From positions 79,151-143,150 of the forward strand of contig CALRJS020000002.1 of assembly GCA_943367595.1 (NCBI GenBank): a stretch of 64,000 nucleotides of DNA, written 5' to 3'. The notes beneath the pieces were generated by a model. That model saw only the letters and a list, made by a program, of their open reading frames with translations, was not told where the DNA came from and did not search any database. Shown here piece by piece: positions 34,635 to 42,815 of this stretch (position 1 is its first letter; each line of letters starts with the position of its first letter). This DNA is from MW101C3 sp943367595. GTDB taxonomy: Bacteria > Cyanobacteriota > Cyanobacteriia > PCC-6307 > Cyanobiaceae. Made by a program: the position numbers and the translations under genes.

Positions 34635-35678
34635 TCAGCCGGCCTCTGCTTCCGCTTCGGCCTGCTCGGCCAGTTGCTCCAGGCGCCGGTAGAGAGCGGC
34701 TTCGGCGTCATCGAGCTGCTCGGGCACCACGATCCGGATCTCCACCAACTGGTCGCCACGCTGGCCCTGGTGGGCGAGCCCCCTGCCCCGCAGCCGCAGC
34801 AGGCGCCCGCTGGAGGATCCAGGCGGAACGGTGAGCTGCACATCACCCTGCAGGGTGGGCACCACGGCGCGGCAGCCGAGCGCGGCGGCGGGAGGGAAGA
34901 GATCCAGGGTGTAGAGCACGCGCAGGCCATCGATGCGCAGACCCTCCGGCGTGCGTACCCGCAGCTGAATGAAGTGGTCGCCCCCACCCGGCGCCACACC
35001 GGCCAGCCTTAGCCGCCAGCCGTCCCCGGCCAGCGGCGGGGTCCAGAGCTCCACCACGGTGCCGCCTGGCAGGGTCAGTTCCAGCCGTTCCCCGGCCAGG
35101 GCCTGTTCCGGGGTGAGCTCCACGGTGGTTTCCAGATCAGCGCTGGCCTGCACCGGCGGTGGCGACGCGGGCGCCTGGGTCACGCGCCCGCCAGCCCGCT
35201 CAGATTCCCACGCGCTGCCTCGATCCCCTCCCCGCGCACGACCGCGCGGCTCAGGTGCTGCAGCGGCAGCGTCAAACGGGTCCGGCGGCTCTGCGTCAGC
35301 GAAGTCCTGCGCTCCGTCGGCCTCATCACTCTCGTCGTCGCGGGCAGCCGCTGGGGTGCGACCGAACAGGGCCTCCAGATACTCCTCAAACGCTGGGAAG
35401 CCACTGGCGAAGCGATCACGGCTGCCGCTCGGGGCACCGCTGGAATCCTGTCCCCGCTCCCAGGCCTGGCGGCGCTTGGGGTCACTGAGCACTGCATAGG
35501 CCTCATTGACGCGCTTGAAGCGCTCCTCGGCCACGGGATCGTTGCCATTGAGGTCGGGGTGCCAGCGGCGGGCCTGCTGGCGGAACGCCCGCTTCAGGGC
35601 AGCGGCGTCCGCACCGGGTTCAAGCCCGAGGGTGGCCCAGTGATCGATGGCCGCCGGGGGGGAGGCGCTGCGGGTCAC
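34635..35678 (-). CDS. DnaJ-type co-chaperone without zinc domain (DnaK3 partner)
   Basis: 347 residues. J domain near the N-terminus (DHWATLGLEPGADAAALKRA) with the HPD motif in RRWHPDLNG and helix IV in VNEAYAVLSDPKRRQ. A low-complexity acidic/Gly-rich linker (about 80-165) is followed by two beta-sandwich substrate-binding domains (ELTPEQALAGERLELTLPGG, LRLRGRGLAHQGQRGDQLVE). The Cys-rich zinc domain of DnaJ1 is missing, so it is a type II/CbpA-like protein. Five bases downstream of dnaK3, so co-translated with it; in cyanobacteria the dnaK3 locus typically carries its own dnaJ. Confidence 0.92.
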   Translation of the reverse strand: MTRSASPPAAIDHWATLGLEPGADAAALKRAFRQQARRWHPDLNGNDPVAEERFKRVNEAYAVLSDPKRRQAWERGQDSSGAPSGSRDRFASGFPAFEEYLEALFGRTPAAARDDESDEADGAQDFADAEPPDPFDAAAAAPEPRGRARGGDRGSAWESERAGGRVTQAPASPPPVQASADLETTVELTPEQALAGERLELTLPGGTVVELWTPPLAGDGWRLRLAGVAPGGGDHFIQLRVRTPEGLRIDGLRVLYTLDLFPPAAALGCRAVVPTLQGDVQLTVPPGSSSGRLLRLRGRGLAHQGQRGDQLVEIRIVVPEQLDDAEAALYRRLEQLAEQAEAEAEAG

Positions 35679-35683
35679 CGCGC

Positions 35684-37981
35684 TCAGTCCTCCGACCAGG
35701 GGTCATCGGCGGCCGCTCTCACGCGGCGGGGGGGCGGCGCTGCCGGCTCCTCGTCGCTGGAGGGGCGGTAGCGGTTGCCATCGGCAAAGCCCGGGCGCCC
35801 ACGGCTGGAGAGGTTGCGAGGTCTGTCGTCGTCAACTCCGTCACCATCAGCGTCGCCATCTGGGTCGCTGTAGCGGGGAGCGCCGTAGCTGGGGGTGGGA
35901 TAGGGGGAAGCGCCGTAGCTGGGCGGGCCGTAACTCGGCGGCCCATAGCTCGGTGCGCCGTAGCTGGGCGGCCCATAGGCGGGTGGGCCGTAGGGCGCCG
36001 GGGCGTCGTAGGCGCTGCGGTTCAGCGGGGCGGAGTCCCAGGCGTCACGGCGCGGGCGATCGCGGCCGCCGGGGCGGTCCCAGTCGTCATCGTCGTCGGC
36101 GAACAGATCATCCTTGAGGGAGCCGAGCGTGTTCTTGAGGCCCTGCAGCGGCCCCGCCTCGCTCTTGCGCTCACTCACCAGCCGCCGGTTGAGCCCGTAG
36201 AGCGCCTCCTGCAACTGGCTCACGGCCAGATCCAGTTCCACCGGATCGTCGCCGCCCACCAGCATCTGCACGTCGCGCAGCGCCATCTCCACCGATCGCT
36301 GCTGCCGCTCCGCCCCATAAGGCCCCAGCTCCAGCGCCGCATCCCGGAGCCGCCGCTCCGCCTGGGCCACCAGCGTCTGGGCGCGGTTGCGCCGGTCAAC
36401 CTCAGCCCGCTTGCGCCGGTCTTCCACCGCCTTGCGCTCCGCCTCTTCCAGCAGGGCGTTGATCTCGTCCTCGCTCAGGTTCGAGCCCCCCTGGATGCTC
36501 ACGCTCTGCTGCCGGCCGGTGGTGCGGTCGGTGGCCGACACCTGCAGCAGCCCGTTGGCGTCGATGTCGAAGGACACCTGCACCTGGGGGACACCGCGGG
36601 GGGCGGGAGGGATGCCGGAGAGACGGAAGCGACCCAGTGATTTGTTGTCGGCCGCCATCTGCCGCTCGCCCTGCACCACGTGCACTTCCACCGCCGACTG
36701 GTTGGCCTCCGACGTGCTGAACACATCGGAGCGACGCACCGGGATGGCGGTGTTGCGCGGAATCAGCACCTTCATCACGCCGCCGATCGTCTCCAGCCCC
36801 AGCGAGAGGGGGGTGACGTCGTTGAGCATCAGGTCGCGCAGTTCACCGGTGAGGATGCCGGCCTGCACGGCCGCGCCGATGGCGACCACCTCATCGGGAT
36901 TCACCGACTGGCAGGGCTCGCGCGGGATGAGGGTGCGGACCATGTCCTGCACCATCGGCATGCGGGTGGAGCCGCCCACCAGCACCACGTCGTCGATCTC
37001 TTCGGCGGCCATGCCCGCATCCCGCAGGGCGCGCTGCACGGGCCGCAGCAGCCGGTCGAGCAGATCGGGGCAAAGCGCTTCGAACTGGCGGCGCTCCAGC
37101 ACCACCTCGATGTGCAGCGGGCCTTCCGGACCGGTGGCAATGAACGGCAGGGACACGGGCGTGCTCGCCACCCCGGAAAGCTCCTGCTTGGCCTTCTCCG
37201 CCGCCTCGGTGAGGCGCTGCAGGGCCTGGCGGTCGCGGCGCAGGTCGATGCCATGGCTGCTAAGGAAGCCGTCGGCCAGCCAATCGACGATGCGACGGTC
37301 CCAGTCGTTGCCGCCCAGCTGGGTGTCGCCGCTGGTGGATTTGATGTCGAAGACGCCATTGGCAATGCGCAGCAGCGAGACGTCGAAGGTGCCGCCACCG
37401 AGGTCAAACACCAGCACCCGCTTCACCAGGCTGCGATCGAAGCCGTAGGCCAGGGCCGCTGCCGTGGGCTCATTGAGAATGCGCTCCACCGTGAGCCCTG
37501 CCAGGCGGCCGGCGTCGCGGGTGGCCTGGCGCTGGGCATCGTTGAAATAGGCAGGAACGGTGATCACCGCCGCTTCCACCGGTTCACCCAGGTAGGTGGC
37601 GGCGTCATCCACCAGCTTGCGCAGGATGCAGGCCAGCAGTTCCTCGGGGGCGTATTCCCGCTCGGTGGCCGGGCACACCGCCCGCACGTTGCCCTGATCG
37701 TTGGCACGCACCGTGTAGGGCACCGCCAGGCTGTCGTCGTCGAGCTCGTCCCAGCTGCGGCCGACGAAACGCTTCAGATTGGCGAAGGTGTTGCGGGGAT
37801 TCAGCACCAACTGGCGCCGGGCCGGCTGGCCCACCAGCAGCTCCTGGTCACGGTTGAAGCCCACCACCGATGGCGTGGTGCGTGTGCCCTCGGCATTGGC
37901 GATCACCTGGGGACGGCCGCCCTCCAGAACCGCCACCACCGAGTTGGTGGTGCCCAGATCGATGCCGACGATCCGACCCAT
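35684..37981 (-). CDS. dnaK3: Hsp70 chaperone DnaK3 with long repeat-rich C-terminus
   Basis: 765 residues. Nucleotide-binding domain: GRIVGIDLGTTNSVVAVLEG, VFDLGGGTFDVSLLRI and VVLVGGSTRMPMVQDM; substrate-binding domain follows (LNDVTPLSLGLETIGGVMKV). The C-terminal extension of about 140 residues is acidic, then a Pro/Gly/Tyr repeat (residues about 658-704), then another acidic/basic tail. Long C-terminal extensions and an adjacent dnaJ are features of DnaK3, the thylakoid-membrane-associated essential paralogue in Synechocystis and Synechococcus. Lid helices appear shortened compared with DnaK1/2. Confidence 0.93.
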   Translation of the reverse strand: MGRIVGIDLGTTNSVVAVLEGGRPQVIANAEGTRTTPSVVGFNRDQELLVGQPARRQLVLNPRNTFANLKRFVGRSWDELDDDSLAVPYTVRANDQGNVRAVCPATEREYAPEELLACILRKLVDDAATYLGEPVEAAVITVPAYFNDAQRQATRDAGRLAGLTVERILNEPTAAALAYGFDRSLVKRVLVFDLGGGTFDVSLLRIANGVFDIKSTSGDTQLGGNDWDRRIVDWLADGFLSSHGIDLRRDRQALQRLTEAAEKAKQELSGVASTPVSLPFIATGPEGPLHIEVVLERRQFEALCPDLLDRLLRPVQRALRDAGMAAEEIDDVVLVGGSTRMPMVQDMVRTLIPREPCQSVNPDEVVAIGAAVQAGILTGELRDLMLNDVTPLSLGLETIGGVMKVLIPRNTAIPVRRSDVFSTSEANQSAVEVHVVQGERQMAADNKSLGRFRLSGIPPAPRGVPQVQVSFDIDANGLLQVSATDRTTGRQQSVSIQGGSNLSEDEINALLEEAERKAVEDRRKRAEVDRRNRAQTLVAQAERRLRDAALELGPYGAERQQRSVEMALRDVQMLVGGDDPVELDLAVSQLQEALYGLNRRLVSERKSEAGPLQGLKNTLGSLKDDLFADDDDDWDRPGGRDRPRRDAWDSAPLNRSAYDAPAPYGPPAYGPPSYGAPSYGPPSYGPPSYGASPYPTPSYGAPRYSDPDGDADGDGVDDDRPRNLSSRGRPGFADGNRYRPSSDEEPAAPPPRRVRAAADDPWSED
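35870..36010 (-). repeat. Pro-Tyr-Gly repeat in the DnaK3 tail
   Basis: About eight imperfect units based on YGPPSYGAP, five to seven codons each, with matching DNA similarity (GGCCCATAGCTCGG-type units on the plus strand). The tail is probably disordered and may vary in copy number. It is flanked by Asp/Arg-rich segments. Confidence 0.85.
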
Positions 37982-38137
37982 TGAGCCTCAAACTGAAGAA
38001 CCAAACTACCGGCTTCCCTGTCGGGCGGCTGCTGCAGCGCCCTCGGTCTGCCCAGGCTCAAGCCAGGGTCTCAGCCCAGGACCCCGAACCTGTCCAACCC
38101 ACCGGGCCGCCCATGGCCAGGGCCATCTGGTGTGGCC

Positions 38138-38156
38138 GTTAACGGCCTCTTAGTGG
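38138..38156 (+). promoter_or_regulatory. Possible degenerate Pho box upstream of pstC
   Basis: GTTAACGG at 38138 and CTTAGTGG at 38149 are spaced 11 bp apart start to start, as in cyanobacterial Pho boxes (8-bp CTTAACCT-type repeats with 3-bp spacers) bound by PhoB/SphR. The match is weak, and a third unit at 38160 is not convincing. Located about 85-100 bp upstream of the pstC start in a 258-bp gap that holds no gene. Confidence 0.3.
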
Positions 38157-38239
38157 AATTCAAGCAGGGTTCCGCACTAGTTTTTAGGTGGACGCTGAAC
38201 CATTGAGTTGAACCAACCGTCCTCCCGCGCCCACGATCA

Positions 38240-39193
38240 ATGACATCCGCGCCCCAAAAAGATCCATTCACGTTGCGGCGCAGGCCGGCGTCTGATCGCC
38301 TGATCGACAGTGGTTTTCGCAATCTCACCATCGTACTTGCCTCGTTTGTGGCAATTACCCTGCTGGCGATTTTCGTCACTGTCTTCCAGGGGGCGAAGGA
38401 GGCGATGCATGCGTTCGGAGTTTCGTTCCTGACCACCTCCAGCTGGAACCCCGTTGATAACGAATACGGGGCGTTCACGGCGATCTACGGCACGTTGGTG
38501 TCTTCGATCATGGCCCTGGTGATTGCCGTTCCGCTCGGCGTCGGCACCGCCATCTTCATCACGGAAAACCTCATTCCCCTGCGCTGGCGTGAGGTGATCG
38601 GGGTGATGGTGGAGCTGCTGGCCGCCATTCCCTCGGTGGTGCTGGGCTTGTGGGCCATCTTCGTGATGGAGCCCTTCGTGCGGCCCTTCCTCCAATTCAT
38701 CTACGACACGCTGGGCTGGCTGCCAATCTTCAACTCCCCTCCCCAGGGGCCGGGCATGGCGCCGGCGATCATCATTCTGGTGGTGATGATTCTGCCGATC
38801 ATCACGTCCATTTCAAGAGACGCCCTCAACCAGGTTCCCACGGAACTGCGCCAGGGAGCCTATGGGGTGGGCAGCACCCGCTGGGTGGCCATTCTCAACG
38901 TCATCCTTCCAGCCGCAGTGTCGTCGATCATGGGCGGGATCATGCTCGCTCTCGGACGGGCCATGGGCGAAACCATGGCCGTCACCATGATCATCGGCAA
39001 CTCGAACAATTTCAGTTTTTCCTTGCTGGCACCCGGCAACACCATCGCTTCGATGCTGGCCAACCAGTTTGGCGAGGCTGATGGCGTGCAGGTTTCGGCA
39101 CTTCTCTATGCCGCTTTGGTTCTGATGGTGCTCACCTTGACGGTGAACATCATTGCGCAGTGGATCATCAAGAAACTCAGCCTGAAATACTGA
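38240..39193 (+). CDS. pstC: Phosphate ABC transporter permease PstC
   Basis: Inner-membrane permease of the high-affinity phosphate importer. 317 residues with six predicted membrane segments (IVLASFVAITLLAIFVTVFQ, VSSIMALVIAVPLGVGTAIF and others). The EAA-type loop that contacts PstB is in ELRQGAYGVGSTRWVAILNV. First gene of pstCAB; no pstS lies beside it. Five bases separate it from pstA. Confidence 0.95.
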   Translation: MTSAPQKDPFTLRRRPASDRLIDSGFRNLTIVLASFVAITLLAIFVTVFQGAKEAMHAFGVSFLTTSSWNPVDNEYGAFTAIYGTLVSSIMALVIAVPLGVGTAIFITENLIPLRWREVIGVMVELLAAIPSVVLGLWAIFVMEPFVRPFLQFIYDTLGWLPIFNSPPQGPGMAPAIIILVVMILPIITSISRDALNQVPTELRQGAYGVGSTRWVAILNVILPAAVSSIMGGIMLALGRAMGETMAVTMIIGNSNNFSFSLLAPGNTIASMLANQFGEADGVQVSALLYAALVLMVLTLTVNIIAQWIIKKLSLKY

Positions 39194-39198
39194 CTCCC

Positions 39199-40089
39199 AT
39201 GACCACCGCCTTTCCTGCCGCTTCCAAGTCGCTTCGCTTCAACCCCGCTCTGAAGCGCAACCGTCTCGATCAATCGTTGACAGCCCTTGCTGGCTTGTTC
39301 AGCACCATTGCGGTGCTGCCCTTGGTGCTTGTTCTCCTCTACGTGTTGCTCCAGGGAGGGCGGCTGATCAGCATCAGCCTGTTCACCCAGCTGCCGCCAG
39401 CACCCGGTCTGGAAGGAGGCGGCATCGGCAATGCCCTGATCGGCACCGTCACGGTGACATTCGTTGCTTCGCTGATTGCCATCCCGGTGGGCGTGGGTGG
39501 CGGAGTGTTCCTGGCTGAATACTCCAAGGGGGGCTGGTTTGCCCAGTTCATCCGCGTCGGCAACGACATTCTTGCCGGCGTGCCTTCCATTATCTGCGGC
39601 GTGTTCGTTTATGGCGCGATCGTGGCCACACGCGTGTTCTTCGGCCAGTCGTATTCAGCGGCGGCCGGTGGTATCGCTCTGGCGGTGCTCATGCTGCCCA
39701 CGGTGATCAAAACCACCGATGAGGGTCTCAAGCTCGTTCCACGCGAGCTCACCTGGGGGGCCATCGGCGTCGGGGCTTCCAAGTTCGTGACCGTCACTCG
39801 CATCACCCTGCCCAGTGCCTTCACACCGATCGCCACCGGTGTGGTGCTTGCGATTGCCCGGGCTGCGGGTGAAACAGCACCGCTCATCTTCACAGCCCTC
39901 TTCTCGCCCTTCTGGCCCGAGGGTCTGTTCAATCCGATCGCCACCATGTCGGTGTTGATCTTCAACTTTGCGATCATGCCGTTCGAGGCTCAGAACGAAC
40001 TGGCCTGGGCCGCTTCGTTCGTGCTCGTGGTGCTGATCCTCGCGGCGAATCTCTTTGCCCGCTGGTTGCGCCGCTTCGCCTCCAAGTAA
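39199..40089 (+). CDS. pstA: Phosphate ABC transporter permease PstA
   Basis: Second permease subunit, 296 residues from ATG 39199. Six membrane segments; EAA-type loop in PRELTWGAIGVGASKFVTVT. IAIPVGVGGGVFLAEYSKGG and AGVPSIICGVFVYGAIV are typical PstA signatures. Pairs with PstC to form the channel for phosphate. Confidence 0.95.
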   Translation: MTTAFPAASKSLRFNPALKRNRLDQSLTALAGLFSTIAVLPLVLVLLYVLLQGGRLISISLFTQLPPAPGLEGGGIGNALIGTVTVTFVASLIAIPVGVGGGVFLAEYSKGGWFAQFIRVGNDILAGVPSIICGVFVYGAIVATRVFFGQSYSAAAGGIALAVLMLPTVIKTTDEGLKLVPRELTWGAIGVGASKFVTVTRITLPSAFTPIATGVVLAIARAAGETAPLIFTALFSPFWPEGLFNPIATMSVLIFNFAIMPFEAQNELAWAASFVLVVLILAANLFARWLRRFASK

Positions 40090-40152
40090 GCCGGCAGCGG
40101 CCCTTTCCTCCTCCACCTCTCTTCGCCTTCGATCCCACCCCTCTTTGATCCC

Positions 40153-40962
40153 ATGACCTCGACCCTGCAAGCGAAACCGGCTCCCAGAACCTGTCTGGCC
40201 CTTGAGGACGTCACGATCAGCTACGGCAGCTTCGAGGCGGTGCGGAACGTCCACATGGAGATTCCCGCTGGCAAGGTCACGGCCTTCATCGGACCCTCGG
40301 GTTGCGGCAAGTCGACCGTGCTGCGAGCCCTCAACCGCATGAACGATCTGATCGAGGGCTGCACGTTGAAGGGCCGGGTGGTGTTCGACTCCCAGGACAT
40401 CTATGCCAAGGATGTGGATCCTGTGGAAGTGAGGCGGCGCATCGGCATGGTGTTCCAGAAGCCCAACCCCTTTCCCAAATCGATCTACGAAAACATTGCC
40501 TTCGGCGCCCGGATCAACGGCTACAAGGGCGACATGGATGAGCTGGTGGAGCGCTCCCTGCGCAAGGCCTTCATCTGGGATGAAACCAAGGACAAGCTCA
40601 AGGAGAGCGGCAATGCCCTCTCCGGCGGCCAGCAGCAGCGCCTTTGCATTGCCCGCGCCATTGCGGTGGAGCCTGAGGTCATCCTGATGGACGAACCCTG
40701 TTCAGCGCTTGACCCGATCTCCACCTTGAAGATCGAGGAGTTGATGCACGAACTCAAGAAGACCTTCTCGATCGTGATCGTCACCCACAACATGCAGCAG
40801 GCGGTGCGGGTGTCTGATCAGACGGCCTTCTTCAACGCAGAAGCCGTTGAAGGCGGCAGCGGCAAGGTGGGGTATCTGGTGGAGTTCAACGACACCGAGC
40901 GCATCTTCAACGCCCCGGCGCAACAGGCCACCCAGGACTATGTGACCGGCCGTTTCGGCTGA
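40153..40962 (+). CDS. pstB: Phosphate ABC transporter ATP-binding protein PstB
   Basis: 269 residues. Walker A in FIGPSGCGKSTVLRALNRMN, ABC signature LSGGQQQRLCIARAIAV, Walker B VILMDEPCSALDPIS, switch His in IVIVTHNMQQAVRVSDQTAF. Powers phosphate uptake through PstCA. Follows pstA by 63 bp; last gene of the operon. Confidence 0.97.
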   Translation: MTSTLQAKPAPRTCLALEDVTISYGSFEAVRNVHMEIPAGKVTAFIGPSGCGKSTVLRALNRMNDLIEGCTLKGRVVFDSQDIYAKDVDPVEVRRRIGMVFQKPNPFPKSIYENIAFGARINGYKGDMDELVERSLRKAFIWDETKDKLKESGNALSGGQQQRLCIARAIAVEPEVILMDEPCSALDPISTLKIEELMHELKKTFSIVIVTHNMQQAVRVSDQTAFFNAEAVEGGSGKVGYLVEFNDTERIFNAPAQQATQDYVTGRFG

Positions 40963-40990
40963 TCAACACCAACACACGGCCTCACTCCCT

Positions 40991-41110
40991 TGGTTTGCTG
41001 CTTGCCAGGCAGATTCGTTCCTCTGGTTCGCGGACTGCCAGGCAGATTCACTCTCCTGGTTAGCGGCCTGCCCAGGCTGATTCACCCCCTTGGTTCGCGG
41101 CCTACCCCGG
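40991..41110. repeat. Imperfect 33-34-bp tandem repeats downstream of pstB
   Basis: Units begin at 40991, 41024, 41057 and 41091 (the last partial), each with the pattern TGGTTCGCGGCCTGCCAGGC followed by AGATTCACTC-like sequence. Unit 2 differs from unit 1 at about seven positions. No coding frame is supported. The region fills most of the 283-bp gap between pstB and tRNA-Ser. Confidence 0.85.
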
Positions 41111-41120
41111 TCGCGAACCA
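41091..41120. terminator. Hairpin after the pstB repeats, possible terminator
   Basis: TGGTTCGCG (41091-41099) pairs perfectly with CGCGAACCA (41112-41120), a 9-bp stem with a 12-base loop. A T-containing stretch follows, but no strong U-tract, so it may be a terminator, an mRNA-stabilising hairpin or part of the repeat family. Confidence 0.45.
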
Positions 41121-41203
41121 AGTGATGATTTTGATTTGAAATGACTGGCCTGGTTCAACCGGCGCCCGACCAGCAGTGAGCAGCTGGGCTTCTCCCCGCA
41201 GCT

Positions 41204-41234
41204 AAAAAAAAGACCGGCTTGAAGGCCGGTCTTT
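41204..41234 (-). terminator. Rho-independent terminator of the tRNA-Ser gene
   Basis: On the minus strand AAAGACCGGC / GCCGGTCTTT forms a 10-bp stem with a six-base loop, followed by a run of eight U. It lies 12 bp downstream of the tRNA 3' end and could also act on plus-strand transcripts from pstB because the stem is flanked by A and T runs. Confidence 0.88.
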
Positions 41235-41245
41235 GTGAATCTGGA

Positions 41246-41332
41246 CGGAGAGGGAGGGATTCGAACCCTCGATAGAGTTGCCCCTATACAGCATTTCCAG
41301 TGCTGCGCCTTCGACCACTCGGCCACCTCTCC
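41246..41332 (-). tRNA. trnS-GGA: tRNA-Ser (GGA anticodon)
   Basis: 87-nt tRNA. Acceptor stem GGAGAGG pairs with CCTCTCC, discriminator G, D-arm GCCGAGTGG, anticodon loop CTGGAAA with anticodon GGA, a long variable arm (GTATAGGGGCAACTCTATC region) as expected for class II serine tRNA, and T-arm GGGTTCGAATCCC. The 3' CCA is not encoded. Confidence 0.97.
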
Positions 41333-41393
41333 AGCGGCTGTCATGGGGCAGGTGGCAATGTAGCAGCAGGCCGTTTGTGGTTCACGTCAGGCG

Positions 41394-41762
41394 ATGACCA
41401 AGCGTTTTCCGATCACGGTGCACTGGCGCCAGCAGAACAGGGTGATCCAGCTGGATGTGCCGGAGGGCGAGTACGTGCTGCGCAGCTTCGAGCAGCAGGG
41501 TCAGCCGCTGCCGTTCAGCTGCCGCAATGGTTGCTGCACGGCCTGTGCCGTGCGGGTGCTGTCCGGGGAGATCGATCAGCGCGAAGCGCTCGGCCTCTCG
41601 CAGGAGCTGCGCAAGCGGGGCTACGGCCTGCTCTGCGTGGCCCGCGCCACCGGCCCCCTGGAAGTGGAAACCCAGGATGAAGACGAGGTCTACGACCTGC
41701 AGTTCGGCCGCCATTTCGGTCGGGGCCGCATCCGCCCCGGCCTGCCGATCGAAGAGGAGTGA
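41394..41762 (+). CDS. [2Fe-2S] plant-type ferredoxin with C-terminal extension (FdC2-like)
   Basis: 122 residues. Cluster ligands Cys43, Cys48, Cys51 (SCRNGCCTACAV) and Cys81 (YGLLCVARA) with plant-type spacing x4/x2/x29. After the core comes QDEDEVYDLQFGRHFGRGRI, a C-terminal extension that distinguishes the FdC2 group of cyanobacteria and plants from photosynthetic PetF. FdC2 is implicated in chlorophyll and photosynthetic homeostasis in plants; its electron partners here are unknown. Confidence 0.88.
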   Translation: MTKRFPITVHWRQQNRVIQLDVPEGEYVLRSFEQQGQPLPFSCRNGCCTACAVRVLSGEIDQREALGLSQELRKRGYGLLCVARATGPLEVETQDEDEVYDLQFGRHFGRGRIRPGLPIEEE

Positions 41763-41764
41763 CC

Positions 41765-41848
41765 GTCCAGCCATGCCCCTGCAGCCCTAAAGGTCCAGCC
41801 ATCAACGCCCAGACCTGACAGTCCAGCTATCAACGCCCAGCCATGACC
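41765..41848. repeat. Three 28-bp tandem repeats between the ferredoxin and the IMPase gene
   Basis: Units at 41765, 41793 and 41821 begin GTCCAGCCAT or GTCCAGCTAT; units 2 and 3 share GTCCAGC(C/T)ATCAACGCCCAG, unit 1 diverges after position 10. They fill the whole gap of 94 bp, so any promoter or ribosome site for the next gene lies in or beside them. Confidence 0.85.
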
Positions 41849-41856
41849 CCCCTGCC

Positions 41857-42759
41857 ATGAGCATCAGCCTCCAGCCCCCGGCCGCCGGCCTTCCCTCTCT
41901 GTCCCAGCAGGCTCTGCAGGCCTCCGGCCTCAGCGCTGCGGAACTTGAGCGTCTGGCCGGGGTGGCCCGCCGGGCTGCTGCCGCTGGTGGATCTGAGCTC
42001 ACGCGTCATTTCGGCAAGCTGCGCCAGATCCGGGAGAAAGGCCGCGCCGGGGATCTGGTCACCGAGGCCGACCTGGCTGCGGAGCAGGCGGTGCTCGCGG
42101 TGCTCGCCGCTGAGAGTGCCGGTGTGGCCGTGCTTGCGGAAGAGAGCGGCCGCAGCGCCAACCGCTCCGACCTGGAGTGGTGCGTCGACCCGCTCGATGG
42201 CACCACCAACTTCGCCCACTCCTTCCCGCTGTTCGCCACCTCGGTGGGTCTCACCTGGCGGGGCCTGCCGCTGCTTGGGGCGATCGAGGTGCCGGCCCTG
42301 GCGGAGCACTACTGGGCGGCGCCTGGCCTGGGCGCCTGGTGCAACGACCAACCGATCCAGGTGAGCGGCTGCACCGAGCTCTCCGCCTCCCTGCTGGTCA
42401 CAGGATTTGCCTATGACCGCACCACCCAGCCCGACACCAACTACACAGAGTTCTGCTGGTTCACCCACCGCAGCCATGGGGTGCGGCGCGGTGGGGCCGC
42501 CGCGGTGGATCTGGCCTTCGTGGCGGCCGGCCGCCTTGATGGCTACTGGGAGCGCGGCCTTTCGCCCTGGGACCTGGCCGCCGGCGTGGTGCTGGTGGAG
42601 CAGGCGGGCGGCATCGTGAGTGCCTACGACGGCACGCCGCTGGTGCTGGCCGACGGGCGGCTGATCGCCACCACCCCCGGCCTGCACGCCGCCCTGATGG
42701 ACGGGCTGGCCCAGTGCCGCCCCCTGCCTGGCGCCTTGTTCGGGGCTCCCGAGCTCTGA
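41857..42759 (+). CDS. Inositol-monophosphatase-family phosphatase
   Basis: 300 residues of the Mg-dependent, Li-sensitive phosphatase fold. Motifs: RAGDLVTEADLAAEQAV, LAEESG, WCVDPLDGTTNFAHSFPLF and YWERGLSPWDLAAGVVLVEQ. Likely substrates are inositol phosphates, histidinol phosphate or sugar phosphates; the neighbouring hisZ is suggestive but not proof. N-terminal 35 residues are Ala/Leu-rich and variable. Confidence 0.9.
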   Translation: MSISLQPPAAGLPSLSQQALQASGLSAAELERLAGVARRAAAAGGSELTRHFGKLRQIREKGRAGDLVTEADLAAEQAVLAVLAAESAGVAVLAEESGRSANRSDLEWCVDPLDGTTNFAHSFPLFATSVGLTWRGLPLLGAIEVPALAEHYWAAPGLGAWCNDQPIQVSGCTELSASLLVTGFAYDRTTQPDTNYTEFCWFTHRSHGVRRGGAAAVDLAFVAAGRLDGYWERGLSPWDLAAGVVLVEQAGGIVSAYDGTPLVLADGRLIATTPGLHAALMDGLAQCRPLPGALFGAPEL

Positions 42760-42815
42760 GCAGGCCCCGCGCCGCTCCATAGGATCCAGCCGCTTCCCTT
42801 CACCTTCTTCTTCCC

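Noticed and set aside
36680..37984. Plus-strand frame of 434 codons opposite dnaK3
   Set aside because: Antisense of conserved Hsp70 sequence.
40991..41110. Possible CRISPR array
   Set aside because: Units are contiguous imperfect tandem copies with no unique spacers, and no cas genes are present.
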